Shown piece by piece: positions 1-6,662 of a stretch of 22,037 nucleotides of DNA. Made by a program: the position numbers and the translations under genes. Source of the stretch: UBA7916 sp036121365 (GTDB lineage: Bacteria > Pseudomonadota > Gammaproteobacteria > Comchoanobacterales > Comchoanobacteraceae); assembly GCA_036121365.1 (NCBI GenBank), contig JAZAFR010000005.1, forward strand, positions 1 to 22,037, written 5' to 3'. The notes under the pieces are model-generated. The model saw only the letters and a list, made by a program, of their open reading frames with translations, was not told where the DNA came from and ran no database searches. Every line of letters starts with the position of its first letter. Positions within the stretch are counted from its first letter, which is position 1.

Positions 1-369
1 CCGATCACAGGTGAGCGAAGTGATGCTCCAAATACTATTTTTAGATATACTTTTGAGCAAAGACGAAAAGTCGATCCTGTCACAGGAAAGCCAAGTGATG
101 CTTCAGATGCTATAACTCAGAATTGCTACCATTCTAGAAAATTGGTAGATCCCCGGACAGGAGAGATCAGCAATGCTTCAGATGCTATCCCAAGATATAT
201 TTTTCACAAAATAAGACCAGTCGATCCCGTTACAGGAAAGCCAAGTGATGCCCCAAACGCCATTTCAAGAGCAGAGTTTTATAGAAAAAAAAGAGCAGCC
301 TCATCTGCAGGTGAGCCAAGTGATGGCCAAGATGTTATTTCTACAGGTGGTTTTTTTCATAAGCAAAAT
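1..369 (+). repeat. in-frame 75-bp tandem repeats (25 aa each)
   Basis: Unit boundaries fall at 70, 145, 220 and 295, ending near 369; a further, 5'-truncated unit occupies 1-69. Each unit encodes a TG(K/E)xSDAxxAI core followed by an aromatic/basic segment ending in Arg/Lys. The units at 70 and 220 are close at DNA level (GTCGATCC.GT.ACAGGAAA), suggesting recent duplication; the unit at 295 is the most diverged and has lost the VDP lead. The array continues off the left edge, so the copy number is unknown. Confidence 0.9.
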
Positions 370-1281
370 AAACAAGATGCGTGTGAAAAATCTGCGGATC
401 ATGACAGGTTAAAGAGAAGAAAAAAGAGTAAACAGATTATGCTAGATGAGCAATTTCAAGTTGATATTATTGACAAAGGAAACTTGCCTGTTGCTAGCGA
501 TAATATTGCAATGAGAAATTTAAGACCTGTAAAGGAGGAAAATGGTTTTAAAAGTAGGCGTATGTTATTGAACTTAGATGTCAGTGATGATAATTTGACG
601 CAGACGATGCAAAAAGTCAATAATCAGGCAAAAATTTCCAAGGATATAGATAGTGACAATTGTGAAATACAAGCAGCAAGGTTTGTAAGGTCCCTACAAG
701 GAAGAGATATTTCTAGTGTGAGTATGAAAATTCGGGGTGTTAATTATTTTTACCCCGAAAATCGCAAGAGATGGGGATCTATGATTGGTTCTGATTTGGT
801 CAAAGACAATTATCTAGACTTGGTCCGTGAGTCTGAATTTATATTGTTTGAAAATGATGTCGCTGTTTTGGATATCACAGAAGACAGATGTGTGACAGAT
901 GTGGTTGAAAGTAATGGTATCAATTCTTTTTTTGCGGCAATGAACATCGAAAAAGAAATGAGATTGAATGAAAAAAGAGGTTATGCTTGGGGATTGATGG
1001 GTTTGGATCTTGGAGGTGTTTGGCATCAGGTTGTGTGGATAGAAAGAGAGAATGATTATGTCATCTGTGATCCAAATGGCGTGAGTGGTACACAAGATAA
1101 GTTATTGAAGCATGATCAACTTATATCGTCATATTCAAATTTATCAAGAATATCAGTTTTGAAGTTTTCAGGAGGTTATTATCCTGCTATAGATTCTCTC
1201 ATGAAAAAGAATAGAAAAGTTTCGAAAGTGGTCAAACAGGAAGAAGATCCTCAACGTGGTTCAAGTTATATGGCGGGTTAG
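1..1281 (+). CDS. 25-residue tandem-repeat protein with possible papain-like cysteine protease domain (5' partial)
   Basis: The reading frame is open to the left edge, so the true start lies outside; an in-frame TTG at 142 is inside the repeat array and is not a credible start. Seen: about five 25-residue repeats of the form VDPVTGKPSDAxxAI (codons 1-123), then a basic KRRKKSK cluster, then a mixed alpha/beta domain to the stop at 1279-1281. In that domain a Cys in DNCEIQAARFV (codon at 661), a His in GVWHQVVWI (codon at 1024) and an Asp in CDPNG (codon at 1069) occur in the order and spacing of a papain-fold Cys-His-Asp triad; this assignment is inference. The basic cluster could be a nuclear localisation signal. 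Convergent with the Ulp1-like gene at 1385, 103 bp away. Probably a secreted effector. I do not recognise the family, and other alpha/beta folds are possible. Confidence 0.75.
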   Translation, partial: PITGERSDAPNTIFRYTFEQRRKVDPVTGKPSDASDAITQNCYHSRKLVDPRTGEISNASDAIPRYIFHKIRPVDPVTGKPSDAPNAISRAEFYRKKRAASSAGEPSDGQDVISTGGFFHKQNKQDACEKSADHDRLKRRKKSKQIMLDEQFQVDIIDKGNLPVASDNIAMRNLRPVKEENGFKSRRMLLNLDVSDDNLTQTMQKVNNQAKISKDIDSDNCEIQAARFVRSLQGRDISSVSMKIRGVNYFYPENRKRWGSMIGSDLVKDNYLDLVRESEFILFENDVAVLDITEDRCVTDVVESNGINSFFAAMNIEKEMRLNEKRGYAWGLMGLDLGGVWHQVVWIERENDYVICDPNGVSGTQDKLLKHDQLISSYSNLSRISVLKFSGGYYPAIDSLMKKNRKVSKVVKQEEDPQRGSSYMAG

Positions 1282-1384
1282 GGCTGTGTCTTGAGACAGC
1301 ATTTCTGACTGATGATATTTACCTTGTTTCAAACGTTCTAAAATGGCTTTACCAGTTACACAATCTCAGTTTTGACCATTAATC

Positions 1385-2845
1385 TCATGGGCAGAAACTG
1401 GTGTTATTTAACATTCCATTGATAGATGTGCAGCAAGTCTCTACGATTTGATCTCTACTATAGACTGCTGCGGCCACAAGTCCTGTAATTGCAATACAGA
1501 TGCCAATATTTCTAGACCTGTTATTGAAAATTTCAGATTTTGCATAGTCTGTAAAACTTTTTGGTTTTGTTTCTGGCTTAGCTTCTGGTTTTTCTTCTGG
1601 CTTTGTTTCTGGCTTAGATTCTGATTTTTCTTCTGTTTTTGCTTCAGGCTTTGTTTTTGGTTGCACTTTTGCTTGCTCTTCTTTTTCTTGAATATTGCTG
1701 TTTGTTAGTATACATATGGACAGTACCATCAGTATGGTTGCTGTGCATATTAAAGCAATGGTTGTATTGAAAAATACGAACGCAGCTATTGATAAGATTG
1801 CTCCTTGCAATAAATTGCCCATGTTGACTGCTTTAATCTTTTGACTTTTTTGGACTACTTTATTTTCTTGGACTACTTTATTTTTTTCGGTTGGTTTTTT
1901 ATTGTTATAGACATAAAGGATCATATTATTATAATCTTCAACCATCTCTTTGTCTTCAGTTTCTTCTTTGAATAGAAAACTGAATCTTTTGTCTGATTTC
2001 TCGTCGTCAAGTTTTCTCAATCTTTTATTTTGTTCCGGGATACTAAGCTTCTGGTTTGAGACGATTTCATACAAGGTTTTTAGATCTTCAGGTTGCAGTG
2101 CAAGCAAACAGTCATGTAAATTTTTTTGGTGTGGTAAATTTTCTTGATACCTAAAATGTATTCCTCCGCCAGGTAAAATTTTTGGCATTTCCTCTTTTTC
2201 TCTACAAAAATCTTTTTTTATCTGCTCTGTTCCATGTTTGTCTACAGTTTTTGATGTAGATCTCCGAATTTCTCCTGCGTTCATGTTTTTTGTGATTTTT
2301 CCACCATAAGTTTCCAGTTTATTCTCGCCATCCAAGCGATTACATAAACCATCGAAAGCCATATGTGCACAAATTATTCCGCAATTATTTTCTTTTTGTC
2401 CTGCGAATGTATACAGCTCCTCTATTTTTTTTGAATTGCATACTTCAGATTTTTGATATCCTTTGGCTATGAATTTCTTTTGTATTTGTCTCATGACAGT
2501 ATCATTGACAGGTCGAGCGCTACCGTCGGTTTCTAGTTGACGGCAGGTGACGGACCCTGTTTTTTGCACTATTTCAACGATATTCCAATGATAGTTTTGA
2601 AGGTTTAAAGGAATATAATACTTTTTGACTCCTTTGCAATCTGATTTTGATGTGAGTTCAGCGTTAATTATATCAAACTGTTGTTCAATGTTCTCTTCAG
2701 CTATAATTGCATTGCCTATGAATTTATTATGACGGCTTAACTGTTTTTTGTTTTCTTTGCGCAAGCAGTCGACCAATCCATTTATGTCGTTGTCATCGAG
2801 TTCATAACCTGTTCTGTTTCTTTCTATAATCTGCTTGTTTGTCAT
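1385..2845 (-). CDS. membrane-anchored Ulp1/C48-like cysteine protease (deubiquitinase/deSUMOylase-like)
   Basis: 486 aa. Seen: NYHWNIVEI with His86, acidic residues Glu105/Asp107 about 20 residues later, and QKENNCGIICAHM with Gln150 and Cys155. This is the His-Asp/Glu-Gln-Cys order and spacing of Ulp1/C48 (and the related YopJ/C55) proteases, which cleave ubiquitin-like modifiers or acetylate host proteins. Residues 343-381 are strongly hydrophobic (one or two membrane passes), followed by a Lys/Pro/Glu tract with repeated KPE(T/A)KPEEK units (about 393-430) and another hydrophobic helix at 447-463. Protease domain plus membrane segments plus low-complexity linker recalls chlamydial deubiquitinases, although the order differs. 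ATG at 2845 is preceded by AAGGAC and a strong promoter. Transcribed divergently from the LexA-like gene. Target specificity cannot be read from the sequence. Confidence 0.85.
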   Translation of the reverse strand: MTNKQIIERNRTGYELDDNDINGLVDCLRKENKKQLSRHNKFIGNAIIAEENIEQQFDIINAELTSKSDCKGVKKYYIPLNLQNYHWNIVEIVQKTGSVTCRQLETDGSARPVNDTVMRQIQKKFIAKGYQKSEVCNSKKIEELYTFAGQKENNCGIICAHMAFDGLCNRLDGENKLETYGGKITKNMNAGEIRRSTSKTVDKHGTEQIKKDFCREKEEMPKILPGGGIHFRYQENLPHQKNLHDCLLALQPEDLKTLYEIVSNQKLSIPEQNKRLRKLDDEKSDKRFSFLFKEETEDKEMVEDYNNMILYVYNNKKPTEKNKVVQENKVVQKSQKIKAVNMGNLLQGAILSIAAFVFFNTTIALICTATILMVLSICILTNSNIQEKEEQAKVQPKTKPEAKTEEKSESKPETKPEEKPEAKPETKPKSFTDYAKSEIFNNRSRNIGICIAITGLVAAAVYSRDQIVETCCTSINGMLNNTSFCP

Positions 2846-2870
2846 AATATATGTCCTTATTGTTAGATAT

Positions 2871-2899
2871 ATTATAACATTGTCTTTTTAGTTTTGCAA
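2871..2899 (-). promoter_or_regulatory. sigma70 promoter of the Ulp1-like gene
   Basis: On the minus strand TTGCAA (2894-2899), a 17-bp spacer and a perfect TATAAT (2871-2876), about 26 bp upstream of the ATG at 2845. Confidence 0.75.
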
Positions 2900-2919
2900 G
2901 ATGTTTTTTGTTTGCTCTC

Positions 2920-2948
2920 TTGACTGTTCTCTTTTTGTTCTCTATGCT
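2920..2948 (+). promoter_or_regulatory. sigma70 promoter of the lexA-like/polymerase operon
   Basis: TTGACT (2920-2925), 17-bp spacer, TATGCT (2943-2948), 31 bp upstream of the preferred start at 2979. The spacer holds the GTTC-N7-GTTC element annotated separately. Confidence 0.65.
2926..2940 (+). promoter_or_regulatory. candidate LexA operator, GTTC-N7-GTTC direct repeat
   Basis: GTTC at 2926-2929 and 2937-2940, exactly 7 nt apart, inside the -35/-10 spacer. This is the published alphaproteobacterial SOS-box form, not the CTGT-N8-ACAG box of enterobacteria. A third, weaker copy (GCTCTCT, 2914-2920) lies upstream, giving a TCTCT repeat at 11-12 bp steps. The position fits autorepression by the adjacent LexA-like protein. 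The motif is short and could be coincidental. Confidence 0.4.
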
Positions 2949-2978
2949 TAAATGTGTATCACTGATTTGGAGGTTTTT

Positions 2979-3581
2979 ATGTTGACATTGGGACAGCACA
3001 AAGTATATCGATTTATACAGACATATATTCAGACGCATCAATATGCACCAACAACAGCTGAGATTGCAGCTGGTATTGGCATTTCTTCTCGAGGGGTGGT
3101 GTATCGTTATTTGAAAGCACTAGAGAAATTATCCTATATCCGTTTAGAGCCCTATAAAAAACGCAATATTGTGTTGTTAGAGCAGAGTCAAGCCACCGAT
3201 TTTAGTTTGCCGCTATTGGGTCTTATTGCAGCGGGGCAGCCCATAGAAGCCATGTGTGATGATGAAACGGTCAACGTCACTGAAATGTTTTTGTCACCTG
3301 GTCGTTACGCATTGCGTGTAAAAGGCGACTCTATGATTGACGAAGGCATTCATGATGGAGATATTATCATTTGCCAATATGCTGACCATGCAGACAACGG
3401 AAAAATTGTTGTGGCTTTGATCGATCGATCAGAAGCAACATTGAAACGTTTGCAAAATAATCAAGATGGTACCATCAGTTTATTACCAGCAAATGCAACA
3501 CATCAAATACAGGTGTATGCCAGTCATAGAGTGACTATTCAAGGCATCTTTATTGGGTTATTGCGTTTTTCTTCTAATTGA
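2979..3581 (+). CDS. LexA/UmuD-like S24 autoprotease repressor
   Basis: 200 aa from ATG 2979, chosen because GGAGG (2969-2973) sits 5 nt upstream and MLTLGQHKVYRFIQ aligns with the LexA N-terminus; an in-frame ATG at 2952 would add nine residues. Residues 1-65 form a LexA-type winged helix-turn-helix (TTAEIAAGIGISSRGVV). Residues 78-200 form the S24 domain: cleavage site Ala85-Gly86 in LIAAGQ, Ser118 in KGDSM, Lys156 in ATLKR, so all catalytic features are present. It should self-cleave on RecA filaments after DNA damage. It keeps the DNA-binding domain, unlike true UmuD, and lies 18 nt ahead of a Y-family polymerase, so it could serve both as local repressor and as the UmuD-equivalent partner. 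Whether it is the genome's only LexA cannot be seen here. Confidence 0.9.
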   Translation: MLTLGQHKVYRFIQTYIQTHQYAPTTAEIAAGIGISSRGVVYRYLKALEKLSYIRLEPYKKRNIVLLEQSQATDFSLPLLGLIAAGQPIEAMCDDETVNVTEMFLSPGRYALRVKGDSMIDEGIHDGDIIICQYADHADNGKIVVALIDRSEATLKRLQNNQDGTISLLPANATHQIQVYASHRVTIQGIFIGLLRFSSN

Positions 3582-3599
3582 TTTTGGAGTAGGCTAGAG

Positions 3600-4868
3600 G
3601 TGTTCAAGCGTTGGATAAGATGTATTGTTTGTGTGGATATGAATGCTTTTTTTGCATCCATTGAACAGTTTTTACGACCTGATCTTGGTTCTAAACCCAT
3701 TGCCATTACCAATGGTAGTCGTGGGTCTTGTATCATTACATCCTCTTATGAAGCACGTGCGTTTGGTGTTAAGACTGGTATGCGTTTTTCTGATGCCCGC
3801 TTGCTATGTCCACATTTGATTCAAGTGGCATCTCGTTCATCAATATATGCTGATTTTTCCAGGCGCTTGATGCAGTTACTACATGATGAGTTTTCACCCG
3901 ACATTGAAGTTTTTTCTGTGGACGAAGCTTTTTTAGACATGACTCATGTTCATCATGGTTTTTCTGATGCACGTTTGCTGGCACAAGCCATTTGTAACCG
4001 GGTGTTTGCAGTACTCTCTTTGCCTTGCTCAGTTGGTATCTCAGGTGATAAGACCACTGCTAAGTATGCTGCTAAATTACATAAGCCCAATGGCGTTTGT
4101 GTCATTCCTCCGCTGATTTCCCGATCTATCTTGGCGCCTGTTAATGTTGCTGAAATTTGTGGTATTGGTCCAAACACCAAACGCTATTTGGCACGATTTG
4201 GTGCGTTGACTTGTGGAGGGGTGGGGCAGATTCCAGTGTCGATATTGTCAAAAAAATTTGGTGTGAAAGGACAAAGGTTGTGGCTGATGTGTGCTGGTAA
4301 GGATCCTGATATGGTCAAATCATATGTGGATAGGCCAAAATCAATGGGGCATAGTAAAATATTGCCACCTGGTATTAATTCTAGATCGCATTTGATTCGC
4401 TATTTGGATGTTATGGCCTTTCAGTTGACCTATCGTATGCTGTTGCAAAATGTGTACGCCTTAACTTTTGTGTGTTCGGTACAACTATCAAATCGTCAAC
4501 GTTATGATTGCGAGCTCTCTTTGTCTTCTCCATGTCGTCAATATGAAGATTTGTTTTGTTGGTTAAAATCAGTATGTGACGCCATTTCACTGGATGCCAT
4601 GGTTAGGAAGGTCAGTGTGACTGCATTGAATTTATCAGATGTGATTCAACATGATTTCATGTCTACAAAGTCATCTAAACAGTTGAAGCATGATGACTGC
4701 TTAGAGCGTTTATTATTATCGGTGAATCAAAGATTCGGTAGGTCAACACTCATGCCTGCCCGGTTGTTGAATGTCTTTAGTCAGGTACAGTCCAGTCGTG
4801 TGATTTCTCCTGCATGGAAAGGGTCTGTTCCGAAATCTCAATTTCGAGGATCATTTCTTTGGGATTAG
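3600..4868 (+). CDS. Y-family translesion DNA polymerase (DinB/UmuC family)
   Basis: 422 aa with a GTG start. Palm motifs are intact: CVDMNAFFAS with metal ligand Asp13 and steric-gate Phe18, and SVDEAFLD with Asp108-Glu109. Downstream come the HKPNGVCVI segment, the helix-hairpin-helix region CGIGPNTKRYLARFG and a little-finger domain. Length and the HKPNG segment are closer to DinB/Pol IV than to UmuC, and no UmuC C-terminal extension is apparent; the pairing with an S24 autoprotease is UmuDC-like. No canonical beta-clamp peptide is obvious at the C-terminus. The start is 18 nt after the repressor's stop, with GGAG in the gap, implying co-transcription and SOS induction. The polymerase synthesises across damaged DNA with low fidelity. 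Confidence 0.9.
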   Translation: MFKRWIRCIVCVDMNAFFASIEQFLRPDLGSKPIAITNGSRGSCIITSSYEARAFGVKTGMRFSDARLLCPHLIQVASRSSIYADFSRRLMQLLHDEFSPDIEVFSVDEAFLDMTHVHHGFSDARLLAQAICNRVFAVLSLPCSVGISGDKTTAKYAAKLHKPNGVCVIPPLISRSILAPVNVAEICGIGPNTKRYLARFGALTCGGVGQIPVSILSKKFGVKGQRLWLMCAGKDPDMVKSYVDRPKSMGHSKILPPGINSRSHLIRYLDVMAFQLTYRMLLQNVYALTFVCSVQLSNRQRYDCELSLSSPCRQYEDLFCWLKSVCDAISLDAMVRKVSVTALNLSDVIQHDFMSTKSSKQLKHDDCLERLLLSVNQRFGRSTLMPARLLNVFSQVQSSRVISPAWKGSVPKSQFRGSFLWD

Positions 4869-4910
4869 TTTATTTTATGTTATGATTCATCTTTTTTGAG
4901 TGGGCTAACA

Positions 4911-5189
4911 ATGATTAATATTGAGGTTTGTATTATGCAATCTGATTATACAATACGATCTTTTGGTATGAAAGTTGTCAAAGACATATCTGTGTCGGGT
5001 CTATATTCTATATTGATTGATCTTGGGCATATTTGTCAAGATTCCACTTATGGAATGAGCGTATTTGGGGATAGAATTAAAATGGATACAATACTGCAAG
5101 ATAATGACCGTTTTGAATTGAGCTTACCCTTGCCCTCTGATCCAATGCAAAGAAGAAGAAAGCTAGCTTTAAAACGAAAAAATAAGTAG
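4911..5189 (+). CDS. rnfH: RnfH family ubiquitin-fold protein
   Basis: 92 aa from ATG 4911; GAGTGG lies just upstream, and a longer version from TTG 4896 is possible. The C-terminal part, FGDRIKMDTILQDNDRFEL followed by PLPSDPMQRRRKLALKRK, matches the RnfH signature (Y/F-x-x-x-K-x-x-x-x-L-x-D-x-D-R-V-E-I-Y-R-P-L-x-x-D-P-x-x-x-R-R-x-R). RnfH is a small beta-grasp protein of uncertain function, usually next to ratA/pasT in gammaproteobacteria; that partner is absent here. It follows the polymerase by 42 bp. TTGGGA...TATGAT around 4859-4886 could be a separate weak promoter, so read-through from the SOS operon and independent expression are both possible. Confidence 0.8.
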   Translation: MINIEVCIMQSDYTIRSFGMKVVKDISVSGLYSILIDLGHICQDSTYGMSVFGDRIKMDTILQDNDRFELSLPLPSDPMQRRRKLALKRKNK

Positions 5190-5517
5190 TTAACGTACTA
5201 TCCACAAAACCTGTGGATAACTTTGGGGATTATGTGTTTTTTTTGAGTGCGGAACCTGAAAAATAGGCTGCTTCTTACCAATTGGTAACATTTTTACCAT
5301 ATTTTAAAATGCTGAATATTTATGTTTTTTTTGATTTGTTGAGCCTGTTTTGTATTTTTCTGTGAAACATGGCTTTTATGCTTTTAATCAGACTTTGTGG
5401 ATTTTAATTTTTACTTAATGAACTCATCGTTAATAGTATGTTGGTACTGTGTTCTAATTGATATAGCTGATCTTTGCTGGTATCATAACATCACTATAAA
5501 TTTGTCTTGAAGTTCAT
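5190..5517. other. intergenic region with repeat copy A and leader of a small ORF
   Basis: Holds the oriC-like repeat A (5199-5380) and then about 135 bp of AT-rich sequence ending in AGTTCATATG at the next start. A partial DnaA-box match TGTGGATTT occurs at 5396-5404. A weak TATAAA sits near 5495. Nothing else recognised. Confidence 0.6.
5199..5380. repeat. oriC-like direct repeat, copy A (inverted DnaA boxes plus TTACCAATTGGTAA)
   Basis: Begins TATCCACA-AAACC-TGTGGATA; the right arm extends to TGTGGATAA (5212-5220), a perfect DnaA box, and the left arm CTATCCACA (5198-5206) matches 8/9. An eight-T run follows, then the 14-bp perfect palindrome TTACCAATTGGTAA (5275-5288) and another TTACCA (5294-5299), ending with TGTGAAACATG (5361-5371). 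The first 51 bp match copy B at 6235 with two differences. Confidence 0.85.
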
Positions 5518-5829
5518 ATGCCTGATAGTGTTGTAAAAAATGAAGATCAAAGTAGAAACCTTCGTATTGAATCTAACTCCTTCTTTTGGTGTGAATGCAA
5601 AATGTTAAAAGAGATAGTGATTCCTCCTATGGTACTTTTGGAAGGCGCAAGCGTCGATGACCTAGAGTCATCATCATGGGGAACGGCTAGTACTAATCGG
5701 GTTAGCGACACTTCCTCAGGCTGGTTTTCTGATAGCGATAGTGATGGCGATGTGCATGGTGGCAAGGGTGAAGAATCTGAAGGCCCAGTCGCTAATGAAG
5801 ATGTTGGAATTGGTCTCCCTCAGTTGTAA
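5518..5829 (+). CDS. small acidic hypothetical protein
   Basis: 103 aa, Ser/Asp/Glu/Gly-rich, with an acidic low-complexity segment in the second half (SDSDSDGD). No motif recognised, no signal peptide, no membrane segment. The ribosome-binding site is poor (TTGAAG). It sits between two copies of an oriC-like repeat, and its start AGTTCATATG is shared with a 31-codon ORF after the second copy. It may be a real small gene or a chance ORF. Confidence 0.4.
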   Translation: MPDSVVKNEDQSRNLRIESNSFFWCECKMLKEIVIPPMVLLEGASVDDLESSSWGTASTNRVSDTSSGWFSDSDSDGDVHGGKGEESEGPVANEDVGIGLPQL

Positions 5830-6234
5830 TGGTCTGAAAGCCACACACTCCTTTATTCAATAGAAGACTGTTGTTATAGCCATGTCTGAGTTCCAGCTGA
5901 AGTTGTAATGATTTTTCTATGCACGTTTATAAGAAGATGAATCTGAATCGCATGCAACAGCTTTTAGACAATGATAATGTCATTTTCATATGAAATACTA
6001 TCCTGTTCAGCAAAAACATTTACAGAGTAATGTGCTTATCGATTGGTTTAATTTCAAGTATGAACTTGAACTGCCTCATATTTGATAAGTTAAGACCTCC
6101 TTCTTAATCAATATCCTGAGTTACTTTAATTTAGTAATGACTCTAAATTATTCTACTTCCCTCGTTATACATTTTTACCGCTATTTTCGTACACGCACTA
6201 CTCTTTAGATCTTTATTTTTAGCAATTTTATGAG
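5830..6234. other. gene-poor stretch with possible gene remnants
   Basis: No convincing gene. Two tiny plus-strand ORFs abut here: 5919-5993 (24 aa, MHVYKKMNLNRMQQ...) ends in a TGA that overlaps the ATG of 5990-6085 (31 aa, MKYYPVQQKH...). The 4-bp ATGA overlap and protein-like composition fit either a decayed gene with a frameshift or two coupled micro-ORFs. Confidence 0.35.
5919..6085 (+). pseudogene. possible frameshifted gene remnant (two overlapping micro-ORFs)
   Basis: The first frame encodes 24 residues and stops at 5991-5993; the second starts at ATG 5990 and encodes 31 residues (contains NVLIDWFNFKYELELPHI) to TGA 6083-6085. Neither has a clear ribosome-binding site. Composition looks protein-like, but no homology is recognised. 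Confidence 0.25.
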
Positions 6235-6414
6235 TATCCACAAAATCTGTGGATAACTTTGGGGATTATGTGTTTTTTTTGGGTGAGGAACCTGGTAAAT
6301 AGGCATCTTTTTACCAATTGGTAATTTTGTTACCATGTTCTAAGGTGTTGACTATTTGTGTTTTAATTGATTTTATTTTTATTTTTATATTTTCCTGTGA
6401 AACATGTTTTTATG
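6235..6414. repeat. oriC-like direct repeat, copy B
   Basis: Same order of elements as copy A: TATCCACA-AAATC-TGTGGATA with a perfect DnaA box TGTGGATAA (6248-6256), an eight-T run, TTACCAATTGGTAA (6311-6324), TTACCA (6330-6335), and TGTGAAACATG (6396-6406). The central third is more diverged than the ends, while the DnaA boxes and palindrome are conserved, which suggests selection on those sites. Confidence 0.85.
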
Positions 6415-6662
6415 TTCTCCCATTTATAAATATCCTTTTTAATACAGTAATATCATTTTAACTCTGAGGTGTTAGGTTAATAAGTTACAGTTCATATGTT
6501 TGAAAGCGATAATCCATTGTGTAATCAGTATCAACGACAATTTTTGCCTGACCCTCAATGGGACTGTTTTTTAACCCCCACTTTTCTTTAATGACTCTGA
6601 CTGTAATCGCTCTAGGGTTTGATTGATGATTTATATTAGTGCTTTCGACCACATTATTTTAG
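6415..6662. other. intergenic leader with a 31-codon ORF
   Basis: Contains ATG 6496 to TAA 6591 (MFESDNPLCNQYQRQF...), preceded by the same AGTTCATATG context as the ORF at 5518. It may be a truncated relative of that ORF or noise. No terminator for the convergent minus-strand gene ending at 6663 is apparent. Confidence 0.3.

Noticed and set aside
1..369. Possible CRISPR array
   Set aside because: The 75-bp periodicity is in frame and encodes a protein repeat; there are no unique spacers between invariant repeats.
814..1095. Minus-strand 93-codon ORF
   Set aside because: Antisense to the C-terminal domain of the repeat protein; no promoter or Shine-Dalgarno.
1283..1300. GCTGT...ACAGC inverted repeat after the first gene
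   Set aside because: Only a 5-bp stem with mismatch beyond it and no T-tract; not a convincing terminator.
2802..3041. Minus-strand 79-codon ORF across the divergent promoters
   Set aside because: Covers the two promoter regions and the start of the LexA-like gene; chance ORF in AT-rich DNA.
5199..5240. Rho-independent terminator for rnfH at the TATCCACA/TGTGGATA stem
   Set aside because: The T8 run is about 17 nt beyond the stem and the arms match DnaA boxes in both repeat copies, so an origin-like or protein-binding role explains it better.
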